Positions 44,895 to 54,910 of a DNA stretch of 64,000 nt are shown in pieces. A model generated the notes under the pieces. That model worked only from the letters and a program-made list of their open reading frames with translations, made no database searches and was not told the origin of the DNA. Where the stretch lies: assembly GCA_965649105.1 (NCBI GenBank), contig CBFGJP010000002.1, positions 1-64,000 on the forward strand. The letters are read 5' to 3'. Origin of the DNA: JAOAFX01 sp965649105. Its GTDB lineage: Bacteria; Hydrothermota; Tepidihabitantia; SM23-42; JAOAFX01. Every line of letters begins with the position of its first letter. Position 1 is the first letter of the stretch. Made by a program: the position numbers and the translations under genes.

Positions 44895-46063
44895 TTGTTG
44901 CAAGGACTGGTAATGAGGCGATGGCAGAGGCAATGCGACAGATAAATCCAGATGTTGTCGCTGCATATCCAATCACACCGGCAACCGAGGTTGTACAATT
45001 ATTTGCTTCTTTTGTTGCTGATGGTCAGGTCACAACCGAATTCGTGCCCGCAGAAAGCGAACATTCGGCGCTGAGTGCCTGTGTTGGCGCCTCGGCCGCC
45101 GGTGCCAGGGTGATGACATCCACTTCTTCCCAGGGACTTGCCCTGATGCATGAAATATTATTCATTGCGAGTGGCTTGAGATTGCCCATTGTTATCTGTC
45201 TTGTTAATCGTGCCTTATCAAGCCCGATAAATATCCATTGCGACCATTCGGATTCACTTGCCTCAAGAGATGCCGGTTGGCTCCAGATATTTACGGAAAA
45301 TACACAGGAAGCTTATGATACAACAATTATGGCAATAAAAATGGCGGAAGAGATTATGCTGCCGGCAATGGTTACAACCGATGGTTTTATCATCAGCCAT
45401 GGCATGGAAAGAATAGAATTGATTGATGACGATAAGGTTCCAAAATGGCTGGGTGAAAGGAAGGTTGTAAACAATCTTTTAGATGTAGATAATCCAATCA
45501 CCCTTGGTATGCTTGACCTTCAGGATTACTATTTTGAACACAAACGTCAGGAAATAGAAGCAATGAATAATTGCCTGCCAATAATTGAAAAAGTCCAGAA
45601 GGATTTTGGTGATACATTTGGTAGATATTATTCAGTCGTTGATGAATATAAGATGGATGATGCCGAGGTTGCAATCCTCGCTATGGGTTCAACTGGTGGG
45701 ACTGCAAAGGTTGCCGTAGATAGAATGCGCGAAAAGGGCAAGAAGGTCGGTTTGATTCGCTGTCGGATTTATAGACCATTTCCCCGGGAAGCGATGTTAA
45801 AGGCTATTACAAAGGTTAAAGTGCTTGGCGTAATGGACCGCGCTGACACACTTTCTACAATGGGTGGCCATCTGTATAATGATTGCAGGTCTATCCTTTA
45901 TGAATCAGAAAGGAAACCATTGTTGAAGAATTATGTCTATGGACTCGGTGGCAGGGACATTAGCATCGAAGAGATTGAACAGATCTTTGAACAGTTGTTG
46001 AAGATTAAAGAGACGGGCAAGATTGATAAGGATATTGTCTATTATGGGGTAAGGGGGGAATAA
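44891..46063 (+). CDS. porA: Pyruvate:ferredoxin oxidoreductase, alpha subunit
   Basis: 390 residues from ATG 44891, chosen because GGGAGG lies just upstream and homologues begin near VARTGNEAMAEAM; an ATG at 44816 lies inside porD. Contains AAYPITPATEV, TEFVPAESEHSALSAC and TSTSSQGLALMHE of the pyrimidine-binding domain, and the domain II segment GSTGGTAKVAVDRMREKGKK. One-base overlap with porB. Confidence 0.95.
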   Translation: MIVARTGNEAMAEAMRQINPDVVAAYPITPATEVVQLFASFVADGQVTTEFVPAESEHSALSACVGASAAGARVMTSTSSQGLALMHEILFIASGLRLPIVICLVNRALSSPINIHCDHSDSLASRDAGWLQIFTENTQEAYDTTIMAIKMAEEIMLPAMVTTDGFIISHGMERIELIDDDKVPKWLGERKVVNNLLDVDNPITLGMLDLQDYYFEHKRQEIEAMNNCLPIIEKVQKDFGDTFGRYYSVVDEYKMDDAEVAILAMGSTGGTAKVAVDRMREKGKKVGLIRCRIYRPFPREAMLKAITKVKVLGVMDRADTLSTMGGHLYNDCRSILYESERKPLLKNYVYGLGGRDISIEEIEQIFEQLLKIKETGKIDKDIVYYGVRGE

Positions 46064-46983
46064 TGGCGACATTAAAAGAACTTGCTCAGCAGGGAGAAAA
46101 ATTTCTGGGTGGCCACCGCGCTTGCGCTGGTTGCGGGGCAACAATTGTTGCAAGGCAGGTCCTGCTCGCAGCACAATATCCTGTGATCGTAGGTGCAGCA
46201 ACGGGCTGTCTTGAGGTTATCTCTACGATCTTCCCTTATTCTGCCTGGAATGTGCCGTATATTCATAATGCCTTTGAGAATGTGGCAGCAACGATGTCCG
46301 GTGTTGAAGCGGCATATAAGGCTTTAAAGAAGAAAGGCAAAATAAATAAGGATTTAAGATTTATTGCCTTTGGCGGTGATGGTGGGACTTACGACATCGG
46401 TTTGCAATCGCTATCCGGAATGATTGAACGAAGACACCGTGTTTTATATGTCTGCTACAATAATGAGGCTTATATGAATACTGGAATCCAGCGTTCATCG
46501 GCGACCCCTTATGGTGCACATACTACAACATCACCGGCTGGAACGGTAATCCCGGGTAAGCTACAACCGCGCAAGAATCTTACCGAAATAATTATTGCCC
46601 ATGAGCCCGCCTATGCTGCTCAGGCAACAATTGGTTACTGGAATGACCTGGCGACAAAAGTTCGTAAGGCACTCGATGCGGACGGTCCTTCATTTATCAA
46701 TGTATTTTCACCCTGTAGACTGGGTTGGGCTTATCCACCGGAAAAGACAGTTGCAATTACCAAACTTGCCGTTGAAACCTGTGTCTGGCCACTTTATGAA
46801 TATGAAAATGGAAAATATAGAATCACGGTAAAACCGAAAGAGAAAAAGCCTGTTGAGGAATTCTTAAAAATGCAGGGCAGATTTACTCATTTATTCAAAC
46901 TAAAAGATTTGACACTGATTAAAGAATTTCAGGCAGAAGTAGATAGGATCTGGGAAAGACTACAGAAGCGAACTGCCGAATAA
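46063..46983 (+). CDS. porB: Pyruvate:ferredoxin oxidoreductase, beta subunit (TPP-binding)
   Basis: 306 residues. CAGCGATIVARQVL near the start, thiamine/Mg motif GDGGTYDIGLQSLSG followed by CYNNEAYMNTGIQRS, and PRKNLTEIIIAH. Carries TPP and one cluster. Pyruvate is the most likely substrate, but 2-oxoisovalerate type enzymes share this layout. Followed by a long perfect hairpin. Confidence 0.95.
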   Translation: MATLKELAQQGEKFLGGHRACAGCGATIVARQVLLAAQYPVIVGAATGCLEVISTIFPYSAWNVPYIHNAFENVAATMSGVEAAYKALKKKGKINKDLRFIAFGGDGGTYDIGLQSLSGMIERRHRVLYVCYNNEAYMNTGIQRSSATPYGAHTTTSPAGTVIPGKLQPRKNLTEIIIAHEPAYAAQATIGYWNDLATKVRKALDADGPSFINVFSPCRLGWAYPPEKTVAITKLAVETCVWPLYEYENGKYRITVKPKEKKPVEEFLKMQGRFTHLFKLKDLTLIKEFQAEVDRIWERLQKRTAE

Positions 46984-46988
46984 TAAAT

Positions 46989-47037
46989 TAATGGGATATC
47001 AAGGGGCAACTAATGTGTCACCCTTGATATCCCATTA
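46989..47037 (+). repeat. Long perfect inverted repeat after porB
   Basis: A 17-bp perfect stem (46989-47005 with 47021-47037; arm reads TAATGGGATATCAAGGG) and 15-nt loop, six bases after the porB stop. No T-run follows, so either a factor-dependent end, an mRNA 3' protector, or a protein site. Confidence 0.7.
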
Positions 47038-47076
47038 TCACTCTTGAACTGCCTTGGTTCTTTCTGTCAATAAACT

Positions 47077-47691
47077 ATGTTAAAAGTTATCATCTTTGAT
47101 CTTGACGGGACCTTATACACCAGTGCCGAGGTCTATCAAAAATTTGCTCAAGCAGCATACCATACATACGCAAAATTAAAGAAATCAACCATTGAACAGG
47201 CAAAGGAGATTCTTGAGAAACGCAGAGAAGAGATGAAAAAAGAAAGAGGTTATGCAGTCCCTTACACCCTTGCCCTCCTGTCATTTGGGATTCCGATTGA
47301 AGAATGGCATAAGGAGAATATAAAATTTTTTAATGCGGGTGATTTTTTAATGAAAGATGAGGTATTAAAAAAAATTTTAACAAAACTTAAAGAAAAATAC
47401 AAACTTGCAGTATTTACCAATAACAACAAAATTCAAACTGAAAGAATTTTAAAGGCACTGGGAATAGAAAAATTATTTGATTACATCTTTACTTATGAAA
47501 GCTTTGAACTCATCAAACCAAACCCAGAAGTTTTTAAAAAGATCATAAAAGAACTAAAAGTTAAACCTAACGAATGTATGATGGTTGGAGACCGGTATTA
47601 TGTTGACCTTCTGCCGGCAAAAGAACAGGGGATGGAGATACATGAAGTTAAGGGTCCGGAAGACATTTCTGAATTATTAGAAATCCTTTAA
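47077..47691 (+). CDS. HAD-superfamily hydrolase (phosphoglycolate phosphatase-like)
   Basis: 204 residues. Motif I IIFDLDGTLY, motif II VFTNNN, motif III Lys in IKPNPEVFKKI, motif IV MVGDRYYVDLLPAKEQG. A helical cap (about 15-80) marks subclass I. Substrate unknown. The start may be leaderless (TTGAAC at 47044 and a weak -10 ending 6 nt before the ATG). Confidence 0.88.
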   Translation: MLKVIIFDLDGTLYTSAEVYQKFAQAAYHTYAKLKKSTIEQAKEILEKRREEMKKERGYAVPYTLALLSFGIPIEEWHKENIKFFNAGDFLMKDEVLKKILTKLKEKYKLAVFTNNNKIQTERILKALGIEKLFDYIFTYESFELIKPNPEVFKKIIKELKVKPNECMMVGDRYYVDLLPAKEQGMEIHEVKGPEDISELLEIL

Positions 47692-47782
47692 AAATCAGGT
47701 ATTGAAAAGTTTCGGTGTAGCCATTGGAAGTAGCTTAGACATTTACAAAGTCAAAAATTGAAAGTATTAGATTTGCGAATTC

Positions 47783-47810
47783 TTGACTTTAACCAGATTC
47801 GGTCTATAAT
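47783..47810 (+). promoter_or_regulatory. Promoter of the exported TldD/TldE-like pair
   Basis: TTGACT (47783-47788), 16 bp, TATAAT (47805-47810); short leader with AAGGAGG. Confidence 0.85.
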
Positions 47811-47832
47811 TTAAATCATTAAGGAGGTTTTG

Positions 47833-49503
47833 ATGAAAAAATTAATGATTTCTTTAATTCTGACATTTCTAATTGCTGGCTTTGCAGAGAATGTGGTTCT
47901 TAATACAATGTCAAATGAGCTGAATCGTTCTTACCGTATTCTTGGCAAACAAAAGCCATACCCACTTTATTTTCTACAATATGAGATAATGGACGAACAC
48001 CAGGTATTTATCCTGGCATCATTGGGTGCAATTACCGAAGACTATGAGCAGAAACACCGCTATCTTGATGTAGATGTTAGAATTGGTTCATGCCGGCTCG
48101 ATAATACCCATGAAATTAGGGGGGCAGAAGAGTATGATTGGTGGAAATCACCGGTTGAAGTCCCGATTGATAATAATGGCGATGCATTACGTTTGCTCTT
48201 ATGGGCAGAAACGGATAAAAAATTCAAAGCAGCGCAGGAAAGGTACATAAAAATTATTAATGAAAGACAGGTGAAAGTTTTAGAAGCAGATACATCACCT
48301 GATTTTAGTGTTGCACCAAAAGTGATTTATGAGGGAAATCTTGATACAATTATTTTTGATAAAGAATTGTGGAAGGCAAAACTTCGTAGACTATCAAACA
48401 TTTTTAAAGATTATCCATGGATCTACAACTCCCGCGTCGCACTTCGGGCGAATTCTTTGACCAAGTATCTTGTAAATACTGATGGCACAAAATTAGTTCA
48501 CAATAAAATTGGTTATTATCTAAATATTTACGCTGAGACAATGGCTGATGATGGAATGGAACTCTATCTTAGTTATCCGGTTTATGTGAGAAATCTTAAA
48601 GATATGCCTGATGAAGAGATTTTAAAAAGCTATACTGATTCTTTGATTCAAAATTTATATGCATTAAGAAATGCGCCGATGGTTGAACCATATTCAGGAC
48701 CTGCAATTATGATGAATCGTGCGTGCGGTGTATTCTTTCATGAAATTTTTGGACATCGGATTGAAGGGCATAGACAGAAGAGCGAATTTGAAGGGCAGAC
48801 ATTCACGAAAAAATTGAATGAAAGGATAATGCCTGAATTTATTTCGGTATATGATGACCCTACGATGGAAAGATATGGAAATCAGGATTTAAATGGTCAT
48901 TATCTATTTGATGATGAAGGGGTAAGGGCACAGAAAGCAACGATAGTTGAAAATGGAATACTGAAATGTTTTTTAATGAGTAGATCACCAATCGCAAATT
49001 TCCCATCTTCAAATGGCCATGGTAGAAGACAATATGGCAGAAAGGTTGTAGCACGCCAGGGTGTTCTGTATATAAAGTCAAGCAATGAAGTTCCTTTTGA
49101 AAAATTACGCAATGCATTAATTGAGGAATGCAAAAGGCAGAATAAGCCATATGGTCTTATCTTTTATGATATTTCCGGTGGATTTACTACTACTGGTAGA
49201 GAGGGACCACAGACCTTTAAAGTCATTCCCCTGTTAGTAAAAATGGTCTATGTAGATGGCAGACCGGATGAGGTTGTGAGAGGTGTTGATATTGTTGGAA
49301 CACCGCTTCTTTCGCTATCAAAAATTATTCTAACCGGTAATGACTACGATATTTTTAATGGAACCTGTGGTGCAGAGTCAGGATGGGTTCCGGTCTCGGC
49401 GATTGCCCCTTCCATTCTGGTCTCTGAAATTGAGGTTGAAAAAAAGGCAAAAGGTCAGGACAAACCGCCGATTTTACCTGCACCAGGTGAATCATCAAGA
49501 TAG
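47833..49503 (+). CDS. Exported TldD-like metallopeptidase, active-site intact
   Basis: 556 residues from ATG 47833 (AAGGAGG at 47821-47827). Signal peptide MKKLMISLILTFLIAGFAEN. The zinc motif HEIFGH (about 303-308) is intact in FFHEIFGHRIEGHRQ; EFISVYDDPTMERYGN and GTPLLSLSKIILTGND are late family marks. Unlike classical TldD it is predicted to work outside the cytoplasm. Pairs with the next gene, 8 bp away. Confidence 0.88.
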   Translation: MKKLMISLILTFLIAGFAENVVLNTMSNELNRSYRILGKQKPYPLYFLQYEIMDEHQVFILASLGAITEDYEQKHRYLDVDVRIGSCRLDNTHEIRGAEEYDWWKSPVEVPIDNNGDALRLLLWAETDKKFKAAQERYIKIINERQVKVLEADTSPDFSVAPKVIYEGNLDTIIFDKELWKAKLRRLSNIFKDYPWIYNSRVALRANSLTKYLVNTDGTKLVHNKIGYYLNIYAETMADDGMELYLSYPVYVRNLKDMPDEEILKSYTDSLIQNLYALRNAPMVEPYSGPAIMMNRACGVFFHEIFGHRIEGHRQKSEFEGQTFTKKLNERIMPEFISVYDDPTMERYGNQDLNGHYLFDDEGVRAQKATIVENGILKCFLMSRSPIANFPSSNGHGRRQYGRKVVARQGVLYIKSSNEVPFEKLRNALIEECKRQNKPYGLIFYDISGGFTTTGREGPQTFKVIPLLVKMVYVDGRPDEVVRGVDIVGTPLLSLSKIILTGNDYDIFNGTCGAESGWVPVSAIAPSILVSEIEVEKKAKGQDKPPILPAPGESSR

Positions 49504-49511
49504 GAGGAGAA

Positions 49512-51326
49512 ATGGCAATTATTAATTTCAAATGTCAAATGAAAAATTCCAGAAAGAAAGAGAATGGTCAGTTGGTTGGGATTGGTAGGCTAATTTTTTC
49601 ATTGATTACACTGATTACCTCGGTCTTTAGTTTTTCATCAGAACCAACAGAGAAAAATATTTTATTCCAGGCATTGCAGGATGAGATGACGAGGAGTATT
49701 AACGAATTACAATTAGAGAATCAGGCAAAGCCTTATTATATCGCCTACCGTGTTAAGGATATTAATGAGATTGAAATAAAGGCATCATTCGGCGGATTGT
49801 TATCAAGTGTTGAATCAAAAAAACGGGAAATCTTTGTTGATTTAAGGGTGGGCGATTATCAATTGGATAATAGCAATTTTATCTGTCAGACTACGGGTTC
49901 AAGGATAATACAATCTGAAAGGGCTGACCTGCCGATTGAAGATGAATATTTTGCTTTAAGGCAGGCAATCTGGCTTGTCACAGACGGCACATATAAGAAG
50001 GCACTTGAGAAACTTGCCCGAAAAAAGGCTTACTATCAGAATAAACAGACCACGGATACAGTCCCTGATTTTATTAGGGTCAAACCCTGCTCACTTATTG
50101 AACCTGTCCCAATTTTTATATACGATATAAATAAACTGAATGCAGAAGTTGTCAGGTTTTCAAAAATTTTAAAAAATTATAAATCAATCTTTGAATCAAA
50201 TGTACAGTTTATGTTAAAATACGGGAATCAATATTTTCTGGATAGCGATGGGGCAAAGAATGTGCGTCAGGAGATTATTGCAGGTATTGAGGTGAAGGCG
50301 AAGGCACAGGCAAAGACCGGCGAGGACATTGAAGATTTCATTGGATTTTATGGTAAAAGTCTTGAAGATTTAGATTTTGCAGGAATTGAAAAATCAATTA
50401 ATGCTTGGGCAGAAACATTAATGGTTAAGGTTAATGCAAAGAATGAAGAAGGTTATTCAGGACCTGTTTTATTTCTTGGGCAGGCTGCATGTGAATTATT
50501 CTTTCAGATTCTTGGTAAAGGTGCAAGTGGTGTTAGACAACCGGTTGTTGAAAGCGAAATGATTGACAGAAACATACCAAAGTCAAACTTCGGTTTACTT
50601 TCTAATCGTCTTAACAAGCGCATATTACCGGAGTTCATTTCGGTATTTGATGACCCCAATTTAAGAGAATATAAGGAAATACCTTTGATTGGTGGTTTTT
50701 CAATAGATGAACAGGGTGTAAAGTCAGAAAGGGTTGAACTTGTTAGAGAAGGTAAATTGATAAATTTCTTGATGAGCAGGACCCCAACAAATAAAATAAA
50801 AGAATCAAATGGCCATGCGCGGTATTATGATGAATTCTATGGTTCAAGATATATTGGATTTGTGAGTAATCTGATAGTCAATTCCAGGCAAAGATTGAGT
50901 GAAACAGAACTTATAGAAAAATTAAAAACGCTGGCAAAGGATTATGGAAATGATTATGGAATCATCATTACCAGATTACAGACTACCGCACCGCAAAATG
51001 CAATGGACCGATATAGAAGATTTTACCAGGCAAGGGCAAAACAACTACCATTGATTTCTGCACCGGAAAATATATATCGTATTGATACAAAGACCGGTTC
51101 TGTAGAATTGATTGGCGGTCTGGAATTTTCTCAAATTACACCGGGCATTTTAAAAGACATCGTTGCAACCGGAGATAAAGAATATATATACAATTCTGTA
51201 TATCGGAGTGATTATGGTGATGAGTATCCAATCTCCATTGTTGCACCTGCAATCCTTATAGAAGAGATAGAATTGGTTCCAAAGAAGCCTGAAACAAAAA
51301 AACCGCCGATTGTTCCCCGTCCCTAA
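49512..51326 (+). CDS. Exported TldD/TldE-like protein lacking the zinc motif
   Basis: 604 residues. An N-terminal hydrophobic helix (LIFSLITLITSVFSFSS, about 28-45) after a basic stretch suggests export. Aligns along its length with the preceding protein (RILPEFISVFDDPNLREY, FLMSRTP, SNGHAR), but where that has FFHEIFGH this has LFFQILGKG, so it cannot bind zinc the same way. Likely the non-catalytic partner of a periplasmic TldD/TldE-like heterodimer. AGGAGGAG precedes the ATG. Confidence 0.85.
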   Translation: MAIINFKCQMKNSRKKENGQLVGIGRLIFSLITLITSVFSFSSEPTEKNILFQALQDEMTRSINELQLENQAKPYYIAYRVKDINEIEIKASFGGLLSSVESKKREIFVDLRVGDYQLDNSNFICQTTGSRIIQSERADLPIEDEYFALRQAIWLVTDGTYKKALEKLARKKAYYQNKQTTDTVPDFIRVKPCSLIEPVPIFIYDINKLNAEVVRFSKILKNYKSIFESNVQFMLKYGNQYFLDSDGAKNVRQEIIAGIEVKAKAQAKTGEDIEDFIGFYGKSLEDLDFAGIEKSINAWAETLMVKVNAKNEEGYSGPVLFLGQAACELFFQILGKGASGVRQPVVESEMIDRNIPKSNFGLLSNRLNKRILPEFISVFDDPNLREYKEIPLIGGFSIDEQGVKSERVELVREGKLINFLMSRTPTNKIKESNGHARYYDEFYGSRYIGFVSNLIVNSRQRLSETELIEKLKTLAKDYGNDYGIIITRLQTTAPQNAMDRYRRFYQARAKQLPLISAPENIYRIDTKTGSVELIGGLEFSQITPGILKDIVATGDKEYIYNSVYRSDYGDEYPISIVAPAILIEEIELVPKKPETKKPPIVPRP

Positions 51327-51399
51327 CGCCTTTCTTATTTATGAAAAATTGTTTTTTTCAGATAATAAAATATATAATACAATCTGGAGGATTTACTCC

Positions 51400-52608
51400 T
51401 TATTTCTTTAAATTAAATTTTGTCAGGAGTACATTAATTGCTTCCTCAAGGAATTCTTTCTTTAAGAATATGTTGATTGATAATTCTGATGTGGTGACTG
51501 CTTCAATGTGTGTCTTGATCTTTGAAAATTCTTTAAAGATATCGGCTAAAATCTTATTTTCAGAACCGATTCCTGCACCAATAATACTCAATGAACTGAT
51601 GTCAAGGGATTCTTTTATCTCTTTTATCTTTAATTTTCTTGCCAATTTCCCGATTATTTTCTTAACCAATTCTTTTTCCTCAAGGGGCGTGATAAATGAA
51701 AGATCAAAGCGTGGTGCATCAGAGATTCCGTGGAAGAAGAATTTTAGATGGACGCCGGCTTTTGTTAATTCGGTTGTAACCTGAGATAGATATTTTGGAT
51801 TTTTTGGAACCTGGACAAGGGTTATTAAATACAGTCCTTCACTATGTGTGATTGCCTTGGGTTTTGGATGTTCCATACCATTTATATGGGTGATAAGTGT
51901 ACCTGCTTTATTATTAAAACTATTTTTTACTTCAATGGGAACACCAAATCTTGCACCGATTCCAGTTGCCCTTGGATGTAAGACCTTTGCCCCACGACTG
52001 GCAAGTTCAAGCATTTCTTCGTAGGATATTTTATCGATCTTTTTCACTCCCGGAAATCTATTCGGGTCCTCGGTGAATACACCATCCACATCCGTATAAA
52101 TAATACATTTTTGTGCATTCAAAGCGGCAGCAATGGCAACCGCAGTCGTATCAGAGCCACCCCTGCCTAATGTTGTTATTTCTTTTTCAAAACTCACACC
52201 TTGGAATCCACAGACCACAGGAACAAAACCCTGGCTTAATGCGTTTTTTATCCTTTCATCACGAATTTCAATTATCCTGGCGTCGGTATGACGGTTATCC
52301 GTAATTATCCCAACCTGTGAACCAGTAAATGAAATCGCCTTTAATCCCCATTTTTGCAACGCCATTGTGAATAGTGCAACTGAGATTCTCTCGCCAGCGG
52401 TGAGGAGCATATCCATCTCCCTTGCCTTAGGGTTTTTTGTTATTTGATTTGAGAGTTTAATCAATTCATCCGTCGTATGCCCCATTGCCGAAACCACGAC
52501 AACTACATCATTATCTTTTTTCATCTTTGCCACGCGTTTTGCTGCCTTCAATATGAGTTGCGCATCAGCAACCGATGTTCCACCAAATTTGACAACAGAA
52601 AGACGCAT
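51400..52608 (-). CDS. lysC: Aspartate kinase
   Basis: 402 residues. Starts with the kinase signature VVKFGGTSVADAQLI; FTGSQVGI, GRGGSDTTAVAIAAAL and TDVDGVFTEDP follow, then two ACT domains (about 265-402) for feedback control. First step from aspartate to Lys, Met, Thr and so Ile. Lies 37 bp after the diguanylate cyclase on the same strand with no visible promoter or terminator between, so it may be read from the attenuator-controlled promoter at 55.08 kb. Confidence 0.95.
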   Translation of the reverse strand: MRLSVVKFGGTSVADAQLILKAAKRVAKMKKDNDVVVVVSAMGHTTDELIKLSNQITKNPKAREMDMLLTAGERISVALFTMALQKWGLKAISFTGSQVGIITDNRHTDARIIEIRDERIKNALSQGFVPVVCGFQGVSFEKEITTLGRGGSDTTAVAIAAALNAQKCIIYTDVDGVFTEDPNRFPGVKKIDKISYEEMLELASRGAKVLHPRATGIGARFGVPIEVKNSFNNKAGTLITHINGMEHPKPKAITHSEGLYLITLVQVPKNPKYLSQVTTELTKAGVHLKFFFHGISDAPRFDLSFITPLEEKELVKKIIGKLARKLKIKEIKESLDISSLSIIGAGIGSENKILADIFKEFSKIKTHIEAVTTSELSINIFLKKEFLEEAINVLLTKFNLKK

Positions 52609-52645
52609 CCTTGGATTATATAAATTTTTAAAAAAAGGTCAATAT

Positions 52646-54562
52646 CTAAGTTTTTTGTTTGAATTTTAATTTTTCCTCATACATCATTTTATCTGCGATG
52701 TTGATAATGTCCTTCAGGCTTTTTGAATCACTGGGATTAAAATAGGCATAACCAATACTCAAGGATATTTCGGGATAGTTGTTTGATTCATTATGTTTTT
52801 GGATATTGTTTTTTAAACGATTCAGCATCACATCAATCGTTTCTGGTTGGGCTTCAGCTGCTAATATAATAAATTCATCCCCACCAACACGGGCAATTAT
52901 ATCAGACTTTCTAAAACTATTTTTTAATATATTTCCTACCTGTTTCAAGACCATATCACCGGTATTGTGCCCGAATCTATCATTCAATTGCTTCATACCG
53001 TTCAAGTCGCAATATAATATATAAAATCCTTTACCGGTCTTTTTTGATAGATAAATCTGCTGTTCTCCAAGTTTATTAAAACCGCGGCGATTGAACAAAC
53101 CAGTTAGTTCATCTAACATTGATTGCGCAGTCAATTTTTCTTCGAACTTTTTACGGGCAGTGATATCTACAATATAGTTTCTTGTGCCAACAATTTTGCC
53201 ATTTTTTTGTAAAATGATTGTATTTACCTCAAGGTTTATGATATTGCCATTTTTATAAATTCCCCGCACTTCGTAGATTTTAGGCGCATCTTCTCCCTTT
53301 ATTCTTTGCCGGTGATAAAATCTGACAATCCTTAAATCATCAGGGTGGATATAATCTTCAACCCTTAATTTTTTGAATTCCTTCGATGTGTATCCAAATA
53401 TACGCGCAAGTTTTTCATTAAAGTATACCACATTACCATCTATGTCATCAACGAGAATCCCTACCTCGGCATTTTCCACAAGGTCACGATATCTATTTTC
53501 GCTTTCAATAATCTCTTTTTTCTGCTGATTGATTGTTTCAAGCATACTATTTGTCGTTTTAATGAGGTCAATGAATTCCTTGCTTGCACCCGAAACTTGA
53601 ATCCTTTTCTGGGTTTTTTCTAAATCAATGTCACTTAACTGCCGGGAAATCTGAGTGAGGGGTTTCAAAATTGAATTATTGATTACAATTATGATTAGAT
53701 GAAATATCAAAAGACCAAAAATAATAATCGTTGTTAATATATAGCTCAGTGTCTTTTTTCCCTGATGTACAATTGCATTACTTTCATAGATATTTACACA
53801 TATTATCTTTTGTGATATGACATCGTAGAATTTATGACTGGCACCGATTCGGTCCTTTTCGTTCCATATTGAAAGCAGATGCTCTTCATTAATATTATTC
53901 AATAAACATAAATCTGTTGAATCATCGTATCTCACATCAATCATAATACCGGTTAGATCCATAATCGGCTTCAGATTTAATGGTCTTGCCATTAAAAGCC
54001 AGCCTGTAAAAGGTCCCTTGCGCTGACTGGTGAGTATGGATTCTGCAGATATCAAATAAGGTTTGTCTCTGATGATTGTGAATTCACCAGCAATCAGATG
54101 GTTTCTCAATTGTTCGTTCTGAATTATCTTTTGGAATTTATCACATAATTCATTGTCTGGCATAATTATCGTCTCGGTCTCCGGTTCATATTGTCCGGCA
54201 TAAATAACATTACCATTGAGATCATAGTAGATGATGAATCTTAAGTCCAGGGTAACAAAAGATGCGGGGATAAGATTATTCTCTTTATAGGCTGGATTCT
54301 TTCCAAGGACAAATTGATAGGTTTCATCCCATACACCCCAATCTTTGTTGATCTGCACAAGCCGGGATATTTCAGAGTCAATCAGTCTATGCACTATCTC
54401 AATTTTATCCTTGATTTGTTTATGGGCGAGATTCTGGAATTGCCTTCTAAATATTATCTCTGTGACGGCAATAATTACTATGAGAAAGGCAAGGGCAAGT
54501 AGAAAAAGATATACTGTTAACTTTCTTTTTAGCGGTATCCTTGATAAATCGTAAGTTCTCAT
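52646..54562 (-). CDS. CHASE4-PAS-GGDEF diguanylate cyclase
   Basis: 638 residues from ATG 54562 (an upstream TTG at 54580 is possible). Helix about 15-36, extracytoplasmic CHASE4-like sensor (VHRLIDSEISRLVQINKDWGVWDETY), helix about 273-295, HAMP-like region, PAS domain about 355-470 and a GGDEF domain. The active site GGDEF (560-564) and the inhibitory RKSD site exactly five residues before it are both intact, so it should make cyclic di-GMP with product feedback. A weak TTTCAG-16-TATATA promoter fits the leaderless spacing. Confidence 0.92.
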   Translation of the reverse strand: MRTYDLSRIPLKRKLTVYLFLLALAFLIVIIAVTEIIFRRQFQNLAHKQIKDKIEIVHRLIDSEISRLVQINKDWGVWDETYQFVLGKNPAYKENNLIPASFVTLDLRFIIYYDLNGNVIYAGQYEPETETIIMPDNELCDKFQKIIQNEQLRNHLIAGEFTIIRDKPYLISAESILTSQRKGPFTGWLLMARPLNLKPIMDLTGIMIDVRYDDSTDLCLLNNINEEHLLSIWNEKDRIGASHKFYDVISQKIICVNIYESNAIVHQGKKTLSYILTTIIIFGLLIFHLIIIVINNSILKPLTQISRQLSDIDLEKTQKRIQVSGASKEFIDLIKTTNSMLETINQQKKEIIESENRYRDLVENAEVGILVDDIDGNVVYFNEKLARIFGYTSKEFKKLRVEDYIHPDDLRIVRFYHRQRIKGEDAPKIYEVRGIYKNGNIINLEVNTIILQKNGKIVGTRNYIVDITARKKFEEKLTAQSMLDELTGLFNRRGFNKLGEQQIYLSKKTGKGFYILYCDLNGMKQLNDRFGHNTGDMVLKQVGNILKNSFRKSDIIARVGGDEFIILAAEAQPETIDVMLNRLKNNIQKHNESNNYPEISLSIGYAYFNPSDSKSLKDIINIADKMMYEEKLKFKQKT

Positions 54563-54680
54563 CGCCTTATATATATGCAAAATCTGTGCCTGAAAACTAT
54601 TTGAAATTTCAAGTGTTTCTTATCCTCGGTTGTTTCACAAACAAACATATGTCTGTTCAAACACGAAATCTTAGAATCAA

Positions 54681-54872
54681 TTAGTATGCATCAGCGCAAG
54701 AAAAGGAAATTCCGAGTTTTAAAGGCGAAGATACCGGTATCCCTTCTGGTGTAAAGACATCAAAAACCATAAAAGAATTCTTTGTTCGTCTCATTCCTCT
54801 GTTCAGCCCATTTCTGGAAATCCTTCGGTTTCTTTTTTTGCCATCTGTATTTTTTTGCTTTTTAGGGTCCAT
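54681..54872 (-). CDS. Small basic protein of unknown function behind the attenuator
   Basis: 63 residues, unrecognised. The N-terminal half is strongly basic (DPKKQKNTDGKKRNRR); the C-terminal half is not (FDVFTPEGIPVSSPL). A very good AAGGAGG (54877-54883) precedes the ATG, which argues that it is translated. It is the first ORF after the attenuator terminator. Confidence 0.5.
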   Translation of the reverse strand: MDPKKQKNTDGKKRNRRISRNGLNRGMRRTKNSFMVFDVFTPEGIPVSSPLKLGISFSCADAY

Positions 54873-54910
54873 TTTGCCTCCTTTCTTTTAAACCCTATTA
54901 AAAAGCCAAC

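Noticed and set aside
51341..51784. Plus-strand 147-codon frame over the end of lysC
   Set aside because: Antisense shadow of the ACT domains; no ribosome-binding site or recognisable product.
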